A DNA stretch of 64,000 nt from Euborellia annulipes. Lineage: Eukaryota; Arthropoda; Insecta; Dermaptera; Anisolabididae. The notes under the pieces are model-generated. The model saw only the letters and a list, made by a program, of their open reading frames with translations, did not search any database and was not told the origin of the DNA. The DNA lies in NCBI GenBank assembly GCA_023213315.1, contig JAKCPI010025337.1, forward strand, positions 62,001-126,000. Direction: 5' to 3'. This document shows, one piece after another, positions 43,025 to 54,784 of the stretch. Every line of letters begins with the position of its first letter. Within the stretch, counting starts at the first letter, position 1. The position numbers and the translations under genes were made by a program.

Positions 43025-43317
43025 CTACATAATCTTCATCATCTTCTTTAATACATAAGGTGTGTTTTACTTTCTTCATAAACTTAACTTCAAAAATACT
43101 TCAATTTTTTTTCTTATTACCCCGGAAAATGCATTTATAATCGAATTATCAATAATCAAAATTCCTTGGGAAAAATTTTTTTCAATTCCTTTAATATTCG
43201 AATTTGGAACACAATAATTTGAATTTTGTTATTAAATTATAAAGACAATACCGATGTCATGTTTATATCTCGATTCTTATTATATATATTTAGTGTGAGG
43301 CGGGTAGCTGAGTAGAT

Positions 43318-43560
43318 CTTGTAATAAGGAATAAAGAAAGAGCGAATGCAGCTATTTTTATTTCACTTCAAACCGACTTTTCGGTCAGATTTGCAACCAT
43401 CCTGATGGCTGAAGTGTGTCAATAAAACTCCTGAAACCGACTTTTTGAAGAGTTCTATTGACACACCTCAACCCTGAAGATAGTCGCAAATCTGAGGGAA
43501 ACGTCGGCTTGAAGTAAAATAAAAATAGCTGCATTCGCTCTTTCTTTATTTCTTACTATA
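43318..43560. mobile_element. Foldback of the hairpin class
   Basis: GAAAGAGCGAATGCAGCTAT mirrors ATAGCTGCATTCGCTCTTTC. Arms end in GAAAAGUC (left, - strand) and CUGAAGAU...GAAACGUC (right, + strand 43462-43505); stem II is weak. Confidence 0.55.
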
Positions 43561-43589
43561 TATATTTAATTGAAAATTTCAATATGTTT

Positions 43590-43725
43590 ATTAACGGGGG
43601 GGGGGGGGGGGCAAAAAACCCCGACCCAAGAAAAATTGAGTCAATATAGGGCCTTCCAGGCCCCGGCTGGTCCCACCTTCTGGCCCTCCCACCAGCTAAA
43701 TTTTCTAGTTACGCCCATGTTTATT
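43590..43725 (-). mobile_element. hAT-like MITE fragment
   Basis: GGGCCTTCCAGG and TTTTCTAGTTACGCCCATG resemble the insert at 60264-60420; a G-run marks the left break. Confidence 0.4.
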
Positions 43726-43957
43726 AAATCTTTTGTGGATTGTATTATTATTTTTATTAGGAGAGTTTTTAATTATAGACCACATTTTGTATTAATTATT
43801 TATTAAAATTAATTTATTAAGTACAACGTTTCGACTGCTTATTTTGCAGTCGTTTTCAAATACTACGTTGTGGAGTATTTATATTTTTAATAACTAATTA
43901 ATACAAAATGTGGACTATAATTAAAAACCCATAATTATTATTATTATTATTGGAAAT
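43726..43957. mobile_element. Family B, copy 4, short
   Basis: AGTTTTTAATTATAGACC and inverted AATGTGGACTATAATTAAAA; the middle is little more than the hairpin. Confidence 0.65.
43820..43864 (-). ncRNA. Hammerhead-like hairpin of family B (core altered)
   Basis: AGUAU, UUGAAAA, extra C, GACUGC/GCAGUC, GAAAC, GUU, GUACU. Stem I pairs over 5 bp, but the box is not CUGANGA. Confidence 0.35.
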
Positions 43958-43969
43958 TCCCATCGGGAT

Positions 43970-44462
43970 CCCCGTTTATTTACCCGAGGTGCTTGAGCGT
44001 TCGAAGGCACACACCTCAAACCCAACCGACCTCTGGCCGTAGCCATCTTCTGGTACCCCGTGACGTTACATTATTTCTTATCTCTAGCTCCTCCACCTTC
44101 GTTCGTTTCTAGCTAGTGAACTAATCCTTATTTCTGATTCCACCCGGTTCCTTTTATCCAACCTCTTCTATGCTAGGGAGGATGTCCTAGTTGAGGAGGG
44201 ACTCCCTCAGCAGCGGCGTGTAGCCTACTCCTTTCGAAGAATGCCTCACTGAGAGGGAATCTTTTTTACGTCCCTTCCACAGGACGGGATGTCACAGCAA
44301 GTCCCTGTCGTAGATTTGCTATTCCAATTTAGGGCTTACTTGGGGATTTATTTATATTAAATAAATATTTTTATTTAATGAAAAATCCCGTACGCCCAGG
44401 ATTTGAACAGGGATCTTCTTTATAGAAAACCGACACCCTAGCCCGCTACACCAGCCAATATT
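43970..44462 (-). repeat. tRNA-derived SINE3
   Basis: The tRNA-like head is at 44391-44460 on the - strand: A box GGTGTAGCGGGCTAGGG, B box TGTTCAAATCCTG. The ~400-bp GC-richer body contains a GTGACATCCCGTCCTGTGGA stretch. The anticodon stem does not pair, so it is not a tRNA gene. Confidence 0.6.
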
Positions 44463-44934
44463 AATCATTCATTTAAATACTTTTACCTTTAGAAATTCGA
44501 ATTTATTTAAGAAAAATTAAAATTGAATCTAGCCCCTATTATGTTCATTTAAATTCTTCATTTATTAATATTTAATATTAAATCACACAAAAAAATCAAA
44601 ATAGATTCATTTGATTACAATTTCATATTTACAACATAAAAAGCGCAAAAAAAATTCTAAAAATACAAAATCAAGGGACAGAAAAACATGGGCTTTGACG
44701 TATGTATGCTAATGCGAAATTAATTACGCTTGTTCATATATTTTATTTTTAACTGCTACTGCACGGCCTGTGATAACCAGACTACAGATAATCTACTGTT
44801 GATTGAAATTGAAATTTCTTTTGTTTGTAGGATTCTAAAAAAAAAAAAATTGTTTTGATTAATTTATAATCACTAGTTATATATAGCTTATTGACGTATA
44901 CGTGGATAATTTAAACCTAAAAGCTCAGTGAGCG
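44463..44934. other. AT-rich spacer, nothing seen
   Basis: No gene or repeat recognised. Confidence 0.45.
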
Positions 44935-45117
44935 CCACAATAAAGTCCCCCCCCTGGGAGCTAGGGCCAGTGAAATAATTTGAAATTTGAAAAGGTAAAA
45001 TAAAATCATCTGTACCAGATTTTATTTTACTTTTCGGTCATTAAAATTATTTCTCTATATACCATATACTTAAGGCTTTAACTCCCAGATGAGGATTTAA
45101 TTGTGACGCTCACTGTA
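44935..45117. mobile_element. N1 mariner-type MITE, unbroken copy
   Basis: CAGTGAGCGCCACAATAAAG to AATTGTGACGCTCACTGTA. Serves as the empty-site reference for the insertion at 33755-35460. Confidence 0.75.
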
Positions 45118-45189
45118 CAAGAATAAAATAGCATAGAATTTTGAAATAGAAAATAAAATACGAATTTTGAGATGAGCAAAAAAATTTAC

Positions 45190-45272
45190 TATCTTCTTCT
45201 TCTTCTTCTTCGCCTGATTATTCCCGTAGTGCGGGATCGGCGGTCCTCACTTTGCCTCTCCACTTCAGTTAA
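45190..45272 (+). repeat. CTT-run dispersed repeat fragment
   Basis: (CTT)n then CGCCTGATTATTCCCG and GGGATCGGCGG, similar to 10757-10830; cut by the next element. Confidence 0.45.
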
Positions 45273-46852
45273 TATACCGGGTGGGCCATTAGTGCGTGGA
45301 CGGAAGATTGTGGGCTTATTAACTGACATTTTTAAAATTTGTTGATCGCACATAATGTGGGGCCTTTAGGGCTACAAATTAAAAATATTTTTGTTCCAAT
45401 TGCACCTCATATACAGGGTGGTCCATATCAAAGTTATGTTTTTTTAAATGGAACGCCCTGTATATTATTGCATATTTGGATTCTGCGGCCAATTTTAGTA
45501 TGACTTTATGTCATGCAATGTATTCTAAAACAAACCGTTTAGCCGCAAATCGGGCTTTAGTGAAAAAAATGCTGTCTGGAAAAAATTGAATATCTCGCGA
45601 ACCATAAAACTTAGGGAACTGTTCTTTTGTGAGGTTACTAACCATGAAATGTACTAATGTAGGCCAGATGGGGAACCCGGAATTATTCTTGTGTTGGGAG
45701 ATATGGCCATGCCAATTTGGAAAATTTCAATCATGGATAACTTCATTTTTTCAAATGGAACATGCTACTTTTTTTATGCCATGGGACGTGAAATTCAATT
45801 ATCTTTCAGCTGATATAAGGTTGTCTATATCTATCTTTGGTAGTTTTCTTTTTATTCCAAAATATCTGATAACGAATAAAAAAATTTTTTATTATAGACA
45901 AAATAAGTTAAAAAAAAATCCAAACGCAAAACAAAATTGTAATAAATGGACAAATTATGCTAAATATTCGAAAATGTCTTTAAATTTCCCTTAAAATGAT
46001 TTATTTGAACTTCTCGAAAAAGAAATTAGGGTTATGTTCAGGTTAGGAGGTGCGCCATCTTGTTGACAAATCATAGCCCGAATTCTAGCAAGTGGGACTT
46101 CTTTGAGAAGTTCAAATAAATAATTTTAAGGGAAATTTAAAGACATTTTCGAATATTTAGCATAATTTGTCCATTTATTACAATTTTGTTTTGCGTTTGG
46201 ATTTTTTTTTTAAATTATTTTGTCTATAATAAAAAATTTTTTTTATTCGTTATCAGATATTTTGGAATAAAAAGAAAACTACCCAAGATAGATATAGACA
46301 ACCTTATATCAGCTGAAAGATAATTGAATTTCACGTCCCATGGCATAAAAAAAAGTAGCATGTTCCATTTGAAAAAATGAAGTTATCCATGATTGAAATT
46401 TTCCAAATTGGCATGGCCATATCTCCCAACATAAGAATAATTCCGGGTTTCCCATCTGGCCTTCATTAGTACATTTCATGGTTAATAACATCACAAAAGA
46501 ACAGTTCCCTAAGTTTTATGGTTCGCGAGATATTCAATTTTTTCCAGACAGCATTTTTTTCACTAAAGCCCGATTTGCGGCTAAACGGTTTGGTTTGGAA
46601 TACATTGCATGACATAAACTCATACTAAAATTGGCCGTAGAATCCAAATATGCAATAATATACAGGGCGTTCCATTTAAAAAAACATAACTTTGATATGG
46701 ACCACCCTGTATATGAGGTGCAATTGGAACAAAAATATTTTTAATTTGTAGCCCTAAAGGCCCCACATTATGTGCGATCAACAAATTTTAAAAATGTCCG
46801 TTAATAAGCCCACAATCTTCCGTCCACGCACTATTGGCCCACCCGGTATATA
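45273..46852. mobile_element. 1.58 kb foldback element with ~730-bp arms
   Basis: TATACCGGGTGGGCCATTAG to TATTGGCCCACCCGGTATA; the arms are close to identical and the loop is ~46010-46115. Each arm holds a complete mini-palindrome TATACAGGGTGGTCCAT ... ATGGAACGCCCTGTATA. Mirror open frames (45629-45994 on +, 46494-46309 on -) simply reflect the repeat. TA-type ends suggest Tc1/mariner affinity. Confidence 0.8.
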
Positions 46853-47505
46853 GAAAGTATTGGATTTATGTCAAAAATTCGATGTCGAGATTTTGATAGA
46901 TATACATGTTTTGAGGCCCCCTGAATCCAAAAAAGTGGTTTTCGCGTCATGGTCTCTCTGTGTGTGAACAAAATATCTCAAGAATCTGTCTGTCAATCTG
47001 TGTGTCTGTCTGTGTATCTGTGTTCAATTTTAAGCATGAAGGAATTGAGCTATGAGTCTGAAATTTTATATTTAAGTTAGACATCCCCCTGGAGTGTGAA
47101 AATAAGCTTTTAAACAAAATCGGCCAAAACGTACTAGTAATTTACTGATGTACTTTTTCAGTTTTTTTGGATTTTCTCAAAATTTGCTTTAACGATTTTA
47201 ATTAAAATTCAAAAATCAATTACTTTTTAGATGTTCTTTAAAATTTATATTCTCATTTTGCCATTGAAATCTTTTGAAGCACACTTTATTCTTCTGCTTC
47301 ATAGGAAAGATAGGAGAAATGGTTGCCATGGTAACAAAATATATATATTTTCCCATGTTTATAAATTTTATTCCATCTTGAATTTTAATACTTGTATATC
47401 GGTGGAAACTAAATATATCTCAACACAAAAAATCTGGTGTGTCAAGCACTTACCTTCGGTAATCGAAAGTTGTGTGCTGTGCGACCAGTCACACCAGATT
47501 TTTTT
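46853..47505 (+). repeat. Family A, copy 11
   Basis: From AGAAAGTATTGGATTTATGTC to CAGTCACACCAGATTTTT; nearly full length with CCATGGTAACAAAATATATA. Confidence 0.75.
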
Positions 47506-47749
47506 GGAATGAATTTCATCATGGCTTGTGAATTGTCTTAATTCATTTGCATCCTAGCATGAATTGATTCAATTACTCGTGAAATTTTTTTTATTTACAT
47601 TCTATTTTTAAATCACTTCTGTTTACATTTTATGTCTGTACATCTTTTTTTTTAATGGATAAGGGAAATGGGAATGACGTCCGAAAATGAGAGAAAAAAA
47701 AAAACATTGGAATTATTATTTAGTTCCCTTTTTTGAGTTTTATTTCCAC

Positions 47750-48050
47750 CCTGTTAATGTTGATCTGAATGAACTAACTGATGGCTGATTTCAATCTCTC
47801 TCGCCCTTAAGAATAGATCTACTCACGTAGTCGTTCATTCATGCTTCTCGGCCTCTGGCCAGCCCTAGGTTATATAAGCCCTTTTGGCCATGATGAGAGT
47901 ACAAGCCACAGCTCTGCACTCTTCTGTCCCGTGCGGTTCCAAGCCAGAAATAGCAAAAGGCGGAGGCGGAGGGCGACTGCCCGACATCTTGCAGTCCTCT
48001 CCAGCCTCTCTTGCACATTTACTTTAACTCACTACTGTCTTATGTAGGCC
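47750..48050 (+). promoter_or_regulatory. Candidate promoter and first exon
   Basis: A higher-GC single-copy block with a TATA box GGTTATATAAGCCC at ~47867-47880 and, about 30 bases on, plausible start sites (GAGTACAAGCCACAGCTC). Reading frames downstream are arginine-rich and unrecognised. Evidence is motif and composition only. Confidence 0.3.
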
Positions 48051-48221
48051 TATATACATATAAATTGAGTTGTGAAATTAAAATTGAAAATACCTATAGC
48101 AATTGTGAGGGATGTTTTTTTTTTTTTTTTTTTTTGAATTCAGGGGCGCCTGAGAGCAAAAATGCCGTGTGTGCAAGGATGAACTTTGGCGCCAATGAGA
48201 GTTGTTGAGTAAAACATATTG

Positions 48222-48410
48222 TACAGTGAGGGACAAATTAAGTCCCACCCAAGTGTTTTCTACTTGTGATTATTTCATTGTTTTTAAAAAATATTATTGT
48301 TTCAAACCTAGAAAATTTCCAATAAGGATTTTCATTTTCTTTTATAAAAACAATTAAATAATCACATGTAGAAAACGCATGGGTGGGACTTAATATTAAC
48401 CCTCACTGTA
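48222..48410. mobile_element. M1 MITE, copy 4
   Basis: TACAGTGAGGGACAAATTAA to TAACCCTCACTGTA. Confidence 0.8.
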
Positions 48411-48505
48411 CCTCACTCAGGTTTTTAAGCCTTAATAGGTGTGATGTACTGAAGCGTATATTTATTGTTCTCTCAAGCAACATTTTATTTGTTAAACAAA
48501 AGTTA

Positions 48506-48625
48506 AGGCGGCTACACACGTAACTGCAAACTTGACAAGCATGCATGTGCAAATTTTTTGTACCAGCATGCACAAATTCCCTTTGACACGGCACAAGCAT
48601 GCTTGTGCAAGAAGCAGTTTATTCC
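48506..48625. mobile_element. piggyBac-like MITE, one end
   Basis: TTAAGGCGGCTACACACGTA and internal inverted CAAGCATGCATGTGCAAA / GGCACAAGCATGCTTGTGCA; same terminus as 22234. Confidence 0.45.
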
Positions 48626-48679
48626 GAAAATTAACCTAAAAATGTCAAAATCGGAAGGTTATTTTTTCGATGATAACAA

Positions 48680-48783
48680 GAAATACCCACTTGCTTCGAT
48701 TAATCGATTATTTATTTATTTTTTAATAATCGGTTATTTTTTAAGGGAATAATCGATAAATAATCGAAAAATCGCAGCCCTAT
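48680..48783. mobile_element. MITE fragment built from ATCGATTA words
   Basis: Reiterated TTAATCGATTATT / AATAATCGATAAATAATCG, right end AAATCGCAGCCCTA. Confidence 0.45.
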
Positions 48784-49996
48784 TCAGAATATAGTTCGGA
48801 CTATCATCAAGTCTTAAAAAAATGTAAATTATTCCTGACACCTATCAATGCCTTTTTCTCTTTGAATTATTAATAAATATTCGGTTATGTTTTTCAAACA
48901 AGCTTCATGGACCGCATATTTATATATATATATATATAGACACGGGTCATTGCATTCAATAGTAAGATTCATGCAGACCACATCACATTTACAAATTAAA
49001 AATATTTTTTCTCCCCCCCCCTTCTCTTCCTTCTCATATAAAATTGGACTAGTTTTGATTTACGTGTACAGTATAAAAAAGTTATTTAGTTGATTTCTGA
49101 AAAACTTTTAATGAACTAGTTTCCGGAAGCCTTTGATATATTAATTTTTCATTAATATTAAATATATAATTCGAAACAAGATCTCCACAGAAACTAATAG
49201 TCGACTTAAAATTAAAAAAAAAAATTTTATTATTTTTTTTTTTCAAAAATTTGTTAAGGCCGAATAATAAATAAATCAAAATAATCAATCGTATAAATTT
49301 TAATTAAACGCCAATTTATTAATTAAAAAAATATTCGTCAATTTAATCACGTAAACAACTTTAAAGGGTCCGAAAATTAAAATATTTTACTAAAATAAAC
49401 AACAAGCATTTCGCGCACAATTAAAAAGAAAGAAAAAATCTTTCAAGTTTCTCAATGCTAATGGCTTAATTATTTTTTTTTTCCTAGGCTAAAAACAAAA
49501 TAAAAACAAGTGTAAATTTTGCATGAAACGTTTTACTGTTTATGTACGTCAAGTTTTTTATTTCTTTTAGAGATTTATTTAATTAGGATCAAAAATCTTC
49601 ACTAAATTTATTCTTAGTATGTTTTATTATTTAAGGCTTTAAGCATCGGAGGCCATTTAGGCCCTCTCTCTATTTAGCAAAATTTGAAATAAATTTTTAT
49701 TGTATGAGATGAATACACTTGACCCCTAGCACAATACATTATATATATATATAAAAAAAAGCACAAACACATGCGTATTACACATGTGATTATTTCATTG
49801 TTTTTGTAACACAACGTTACGGCCCAGGGTCTCTTTCGTCCCATACAAATTTAACCATTTCATAATAATACAACTACAAAGTCAAATAAAAAATTTTCTA
49901 GATTTTTGACAAATAAATATTTAATGAGTGTTATTTCGGAGGCATTTAACGGCTCCCCCTCTCATCTGTGCAAGCTGTCTAGAATTCACATACATA
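48784..49996. other. AT-rich spacer with faint repeat traces
   Basis: No gene. 49636-49672 carries a reversed SINE tail (CATCGGAGGCCATTTAGG); 49760-49815 resembles an M1 arm. Confidence 0.45.
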
Positions 49997-50350
49997 TACA
50001 ATGGGTGCCAAAGTAAATTCCCACTCATGCGTATTACACATGTGATTATTTCATTGTTTTTGTAAAAGATAGTGGAATTCTTTATTGGAAATTATCCAAG
50101 ATAGAATCAAGAAAATTTCCATTAAAAAATTTCTCATATTTAATTAAATAATTACATAGAGAAAATGTTTGGGGGACTAAAATTTAATTCCATGATTTTT
50201 TTTTACATGTGATTATTTTATTGTTTTTTAATAATTTTTAATCGAGAGCCAAACCTTGGAAATTTTCCAATAAAAAGTTCCATTATCTTTTTGTAACAAT
50301 AATGAAATAATCATAAAAATGCACAGATGGCAGATTTGGCATCCATTGTA
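49997..50350. mobile_element. Diverged M1-like MITE pair
   Basis: TACAATGGGTGCCAAAGTAA faces TTTGGCATCCATTGTA; ATGTGATTATTTCATTG-type arms occur twice inside, as if one copy lies in another. Confidence 0.5.
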
Positions 50351-50751
50351 CAGCCACCATTTATAACTATCTGCCAAGTCTTGCAAGGCGCAAGGCAGGT
50401 TTAGGCAACCAAATCGCTTAGCTGTCGGAACGGTTGGTCAAAGGCTTCGATTTCCCTTCATCTTTATTTAAAAAAAAAAGATTTAATTTTCTAACTCTCC
50501 TCCGATTTTCTAACTCCTCCCCCGATATTAGGCTTATATATAGAGTAAAAAATTCTAAAATTTATTTTATTTTTAAATTTTATAAAAAACAAGTGTGCCT
50601 TTAATGTTTCTTAATGGCTCTCAAATAAAGAGAACTGTGAATATCAAAAAATACACTAATCAAAAAGCGAAAATTTCTTAATTTTATAATTATTTATATA
50701 TACTGGTATATATATATAAATGAAATGGGAAAACGTATGTATGTATGCATG
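50351..50751. other. No gene; small single-copy patch then AT-rich
   Basis: 50351-50460 is mixed composition without a partner; 50700-50750 resembles the Helitron 5' region (ATATATAAATGAAATGGGAA). Confidence 0.35.
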
Positions 50752-50950
50752 TACAGTGAGAGACAATATTAAGTCCCACCCATGCGTTTTCTACTTGTGA
50801 TTATTTCATTGTTTTTAAATAAATTTTTTGTTTTTTAATGGAAACTTTCATAGTTCAAACCTAGAAAATTTCCAAAAAATATTTTAATTTTCTTCTATAA
50901 AAACAATGAAATAATCACAAGTAGAAAACGCATGGGGGTCCCTCCCTGTA
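50752..50950. mobile_element. M1 MITE, copy 5
   Basis: TACAGTGAGAGACAATATTA to CGCATGGGGGTCCCTCCCTGTA; the right arm has a small deletion. Confidence 0.75.
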
Positions 50951-51885
50951 TGTATGTATATGATATGATATCGAAAAATCTATTATTAGCGATTAATTCT
51001 CCCAAGGTAATTTTTCTATTCCTCAAAAGAATTTTTTCATCTTTTATTTTTATTATTAAAAGTTTTGTTTCATATAATAATATTTCTTTATATTTTATTA
51101 GAGGCTGATTGCCAAAGTTACATATGATCATACGAGGACAGAATGAATGGTTAGAAAGAAACATCAAGTGTGTTAGAGCCAAAATTTGTCTCAGGTGATT
51201 CATGATCTTGATGAAAGTTAAATAAGATAAATTGATACAAACTCGTCTTTATTTTTTCCTAATTTTCTTTGAGAAATTTGAATTGAATAATTTTCGAGAA
51301 AAAATAAAATTTCGGAAGAAAAATCCTTTTGCAGTATTAAATTGTCTATACAAAATTCCCCATCCCTCCCACTCACATTCTTTCTAAAACATTCAGAAGC
51401 ATCATTAAAAATGAATTTAATTAAGATAATTTTTCTTTCTTAGATTGTTTTGTATCTTGGCAAAACAAAATCCATACCTTGAGTGCTACTGGCTTTTAAT
51501 ATGGATGATTTATATATAAATTTGGAGTGTATTTGCCAAGCCAAGCATTCCTCCTGATGACATGCAAGTACTGTACTCCTCACCCCTCTTCTTGGTTGGC
51601 AATTCGCCCTTGTGTCTAGACCCAATAAACTATCCAAATTGTTCTCTGATGATGATTCCCTAGTGTTGGCCATTCGATTTAACATTTAATCAATGCCACT
51701 GCTTGTCCATTTTGCCTACGTCCAGTAACTTGCCATTGCGACTGTTTGGTATTTATAACCCCAGCCAGGTTTGTCACAATTCCAAAGGTTAAATTGACCG
51801 AGATACGCCTCGTCACTTTTTACTTTGACCGACAAAAAGGAAGATATTGCAATTGTGGGATTTTGATCAATGATCACGATATGTG
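50951..51885. other. AT-rich, then a single-copy block at 51456-51870
   Basis: 51456-51870 is of balanced composition and repeat-free. Its - strand frame (51685-51440, 81 codons, MANTRESSSENNLDSLLGLD) is not recognised. Exon or regulatory DNA possible. Confidence 0.3.
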
Positions 51886-52206
51886 TTTATTAAAGCTTTT
51901 GTGGTTTGTAATATTATTATTAGGGGAATTTTTAATCATAGACCACATTTTTGTATTAAATATTTATTACAAATATATAAATACTGTACAGTGAGGGACA
52001 ATATTAAGTCCCACCCATGCGTTTTATACTTGTGATTATTTTATTGTTTTTATAAAAGAAAATGAAAAATCTTTATTGGAAATATTCTAGGTTTGAACCA
52101 TGAAAAGTTCCATTAAAAATTATATAATATTTTTTAAAAAACAATGAAATAATCACAAGTAGAAAACGCATAGGTGGGACTTAATATTGTCCCTCACTGT
52201 ACAACG
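51886..52206. mobile_element. Family B, copy 5, split by an M1 MITE
   Basis: GGGGAATTTTTAATCATAGA to AATACTG, then the MITE, then ACAACGTCAA. The TA used is the one in ACTGTACAACG of the family B hairpin. Confidence 0.65.
51987..52201. mobile_element. M1 MITE, copy 6
   Basis: TACAGTGAGGGACAATATTA to TAATATTGTCCCTCACTGTA; the most complete copy. Confidence 0.85.
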
Positions 52207-52547
52207 TCAATATGGGCCTCAGATACCGATTTTTTTTAAATTTTCCCTCTCGTCTGCTGGGTTATTAGGTATTTACGGTATATATTTATAAATATTGTAG
52301 CGGTGGCAAAAATGGCTGGTGGCCTAATGCCAACAATCCTTTTAAATAAATAAATATTTATAAATATATAGATAGTATTGATGGCAACCGGGGGTCGTTC
52401 AACACGCTGGTTTTTCTAGGCCACCCACTTGAATTGCCTCCATTGCTTCATTGCGACGATCTCAGTGGATGTTGCTTTACTCCGATGCAACCCCCCCCCC
52501 CCCCCACCCGGTCCGAAAAAAACTAGAAAACATTTAATTATTATTTT
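52207..52547. repeat. SINE-like fragments
   Basis: 52376-52420 (GGCAACCGGGGGTCGTTCAA, CACGCTGG) matches 17775-17800. CTCTCGTCTGCTGGGTTATT repeats a word of the segment that follows. Confidence 0.4.
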
Positions 52548-53757
52548 CTTATAAGACTATTAATAAATATATTTTTTTAAATTTTCCCTCTCGGCTGCCC
52601 AAATACATATTTTTTTTTTATTAAAAGTCTTATTGACATCTTAAACCATATAGAGAAGATTACCAAAATTATTTAATTAAAATATATGGTGGGGCACAGA
52701 TCCCCAAAATATTTAAAAAATACTCTTAATATTTTTTAAAATTTATTTGCCTAGAGTTGTTTGAGATCAGTGAGTAAGTTTCCCATCTTGTTTTTTTTAT
52801 ACTCTTTGACAGTTGCTTTATTCGTTCGCAAATGTCAAATGCCATGCTTCGTGTTGTGTGTTTTTTTCATTTCGATTTATCTCTTTCAAAGTGCCGTAAC
52901 GTTTTGTGTTTATTATTTAATTAATATAGTAATAATTTTTTCATTGATGTACAGTGTTTATATATTTAAAAGTGTCTTTATTCGATTTGAAGTGTTAAAA
53001 TGTGTTTGTGCCTCTGCTTGCCTCGGGTTCATCACATCCAAATGCCTTTAACCTGTGAGTTATATATTATATTCTTTTATTTATCCTAATATAAATATAA
53101 TATTATGTTTAAGATTTATTATTTAATAATCTTAAATAGCCCTATGGTATATGATATATTTCTTAATTTATTTTATTTTATTGAATGAAGATTATGTATT
53201 CTTTGATAAATCAATTCTACCTTCATTGCCCATATATTTTATTTCGATAATTATTAAATAATATTTTTTTTTTGTTTTCTTTGACTCCTTCAAGATTTAA
53301 AAATATTTTTATTCTCGTTGACTTTGACCAATTTATACTGTATATATAGAGATTATGCACCTTATTTTATTATCATATCATAAAGGGTTCTGGTTAAAAT
53401 TGTTGCCAAGAATATAACAAATACCAAGGCAAAATCGACCCAACAAAAAAGGTATTTCAAACCAGAAAATCACATTTTCTCACCAAGTATTTATTTTAGA
53501 AAAATAAAATGTTATACAAAATTATTCTATGAATAAATTCTCAATACCACCCTGACTTGAATATTATTCTATTCATAATTAAAAAAAAATTTCTCTAATA
53601 CACCTGTATCTTTAACTTGTTCATTATTTTATTAAAATAAATACTATTTGAAGAGATAATTTGATTTATCAGTTTTGAAATTCACAGAACGACTTTTCGT
53701 TCATTGGCATTGCTCCTTGCTTATAAGTTTATGTAGGCCTAAATATATATATATATA
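52548..53757 (+). repeat. 1.2 kb duplicated segment, copy 2
   Basis: Matches 22505-23705, differing by scattered substitutions, a ~13-base insertion near 53505 and the last ~60 bases. The mini-frame starting at ~53001 and its CTGTGAGTTA donor are kept unchanged. Confidence 0.6.
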
Positions 53758-53874
53758 TATATTTTGTAATCATAATTTTCACTGTCTCATGATTTTTGAA
53801 ACAGATTTTTTTTCGAATAGGCTTACATCTATTTTTGATGTTTTTTACTTTCTTATGCCTCTATATTTGTAATA

Positions 53875-54016
53875 TACTATAAGGAAAATATTGCATTCAT
53901 GTCGAAAATTCAATACCGAGATTTTGTTGGAAATACACGGTTTGAGAGCCCCTGAATCCAAAAAAAATGGGTCCCACAAAATGGTCTGTGTTCTGTACTT
54001 GTCCCACCAGATATTT
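53875..54016 (+). repeat. Family A fragment
   Basis: ATATTGCATTCATGTCGAAA, CCCCTGAATCCAAAAAAAAT and CTTGTCCCACCAGAT; the middle is deleted. Confidence 0.55.
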
Positions 54017-54634
54017 TAAAACTCAATCAATAAATAATACATTAAATGTAAAATTGATTGATGAGACGTGGAGGAAAACAGCCTGAAAATGAAACCTCTA
54101 TCGATTAAGTCCATTATAACAAGACGTTTTGGCCAATTTTTTTGAGCCATCTTTAGTTTAAAAATTTTTAATTTGTTTGTATTGCAACTTCTTGTTATAT
54201 AAGGAGTTTGATCGTTAAATATAGGCATTATTCTTTCCTGACTGCTTCCTTCATGTCTAAGCCCTATCAATTCTTCACAGCCAAATTTCTTCATCAGCTT
54301 AATAAATGAATATTCATTATCACATGTCTATATATACAACACATGAATATTTAAGTGTATAGTAAAGATAAACGTCCTCACATCTTCCATACTTTATTAT
54401 TGAATTCTATTCTAGATAGTGTATGTGTATGAGGAGGTTTATTACTTTCACCACAGGCTAAAAATACACCGTCTGATTTATTATTGAATTTTGAGACCTT
54501 CCGTGTCTTTATTGTCTCATCATCAGAGTTATTGAAATGCAGTCAAAATATATCTATAGGTCTGTTCGTTTCTCTTGTCATTGCAGTATAATTTACACAT
54601 TTTGCCCTGCAACTTCTGATTGTTTCATTATATA
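54017..54634. other. No gene; decayed hairpin-class motif
   Basis: 54118-54160 on - : CUAAAGAU, GGCU...GGCC, AAAACGUC, a decayed member. 54500-54535 on - contains CUGAUGAUGAGAC without a good stem II. Confidence 0.35.
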
Positions 54635-54784
54635 TATATCGATATTTGGAAATTAAAAGTAAAGGACAAAATGCTACTTTTCAGGAGGGCCAAAAAAGGA
54701 AAAAAACAAACATTTTTCCTCATTACTTTTTTAAATGCTTTTATTTAACTTACTCTTTCAAGGTCACCAACTTTATGGCTTTGT

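Noticed and set aside
44391..44460. tRNA gene on the - strand
   Set aside because: The anticodon arm does not fold; it is followed by a 400-bp SINE body.
45629..46494. Two similar proteins of 121 and 61 codons
   Set aside because: They are mirror images of one another from the two arms of a foldback element, not a gene pair.
47841..47856. GCTTCTCGGCCT, resembling the start of U2 snRNA
   Set aside because: The match stops after 12 bases and the following branch-site-pairing region is absent.
51440..51685. 81-codon frame on the - strand
   Set aside because: Balanced composition, but no recognised domain, no splice sites in phase; kept only as a possible exon or regulatory block.
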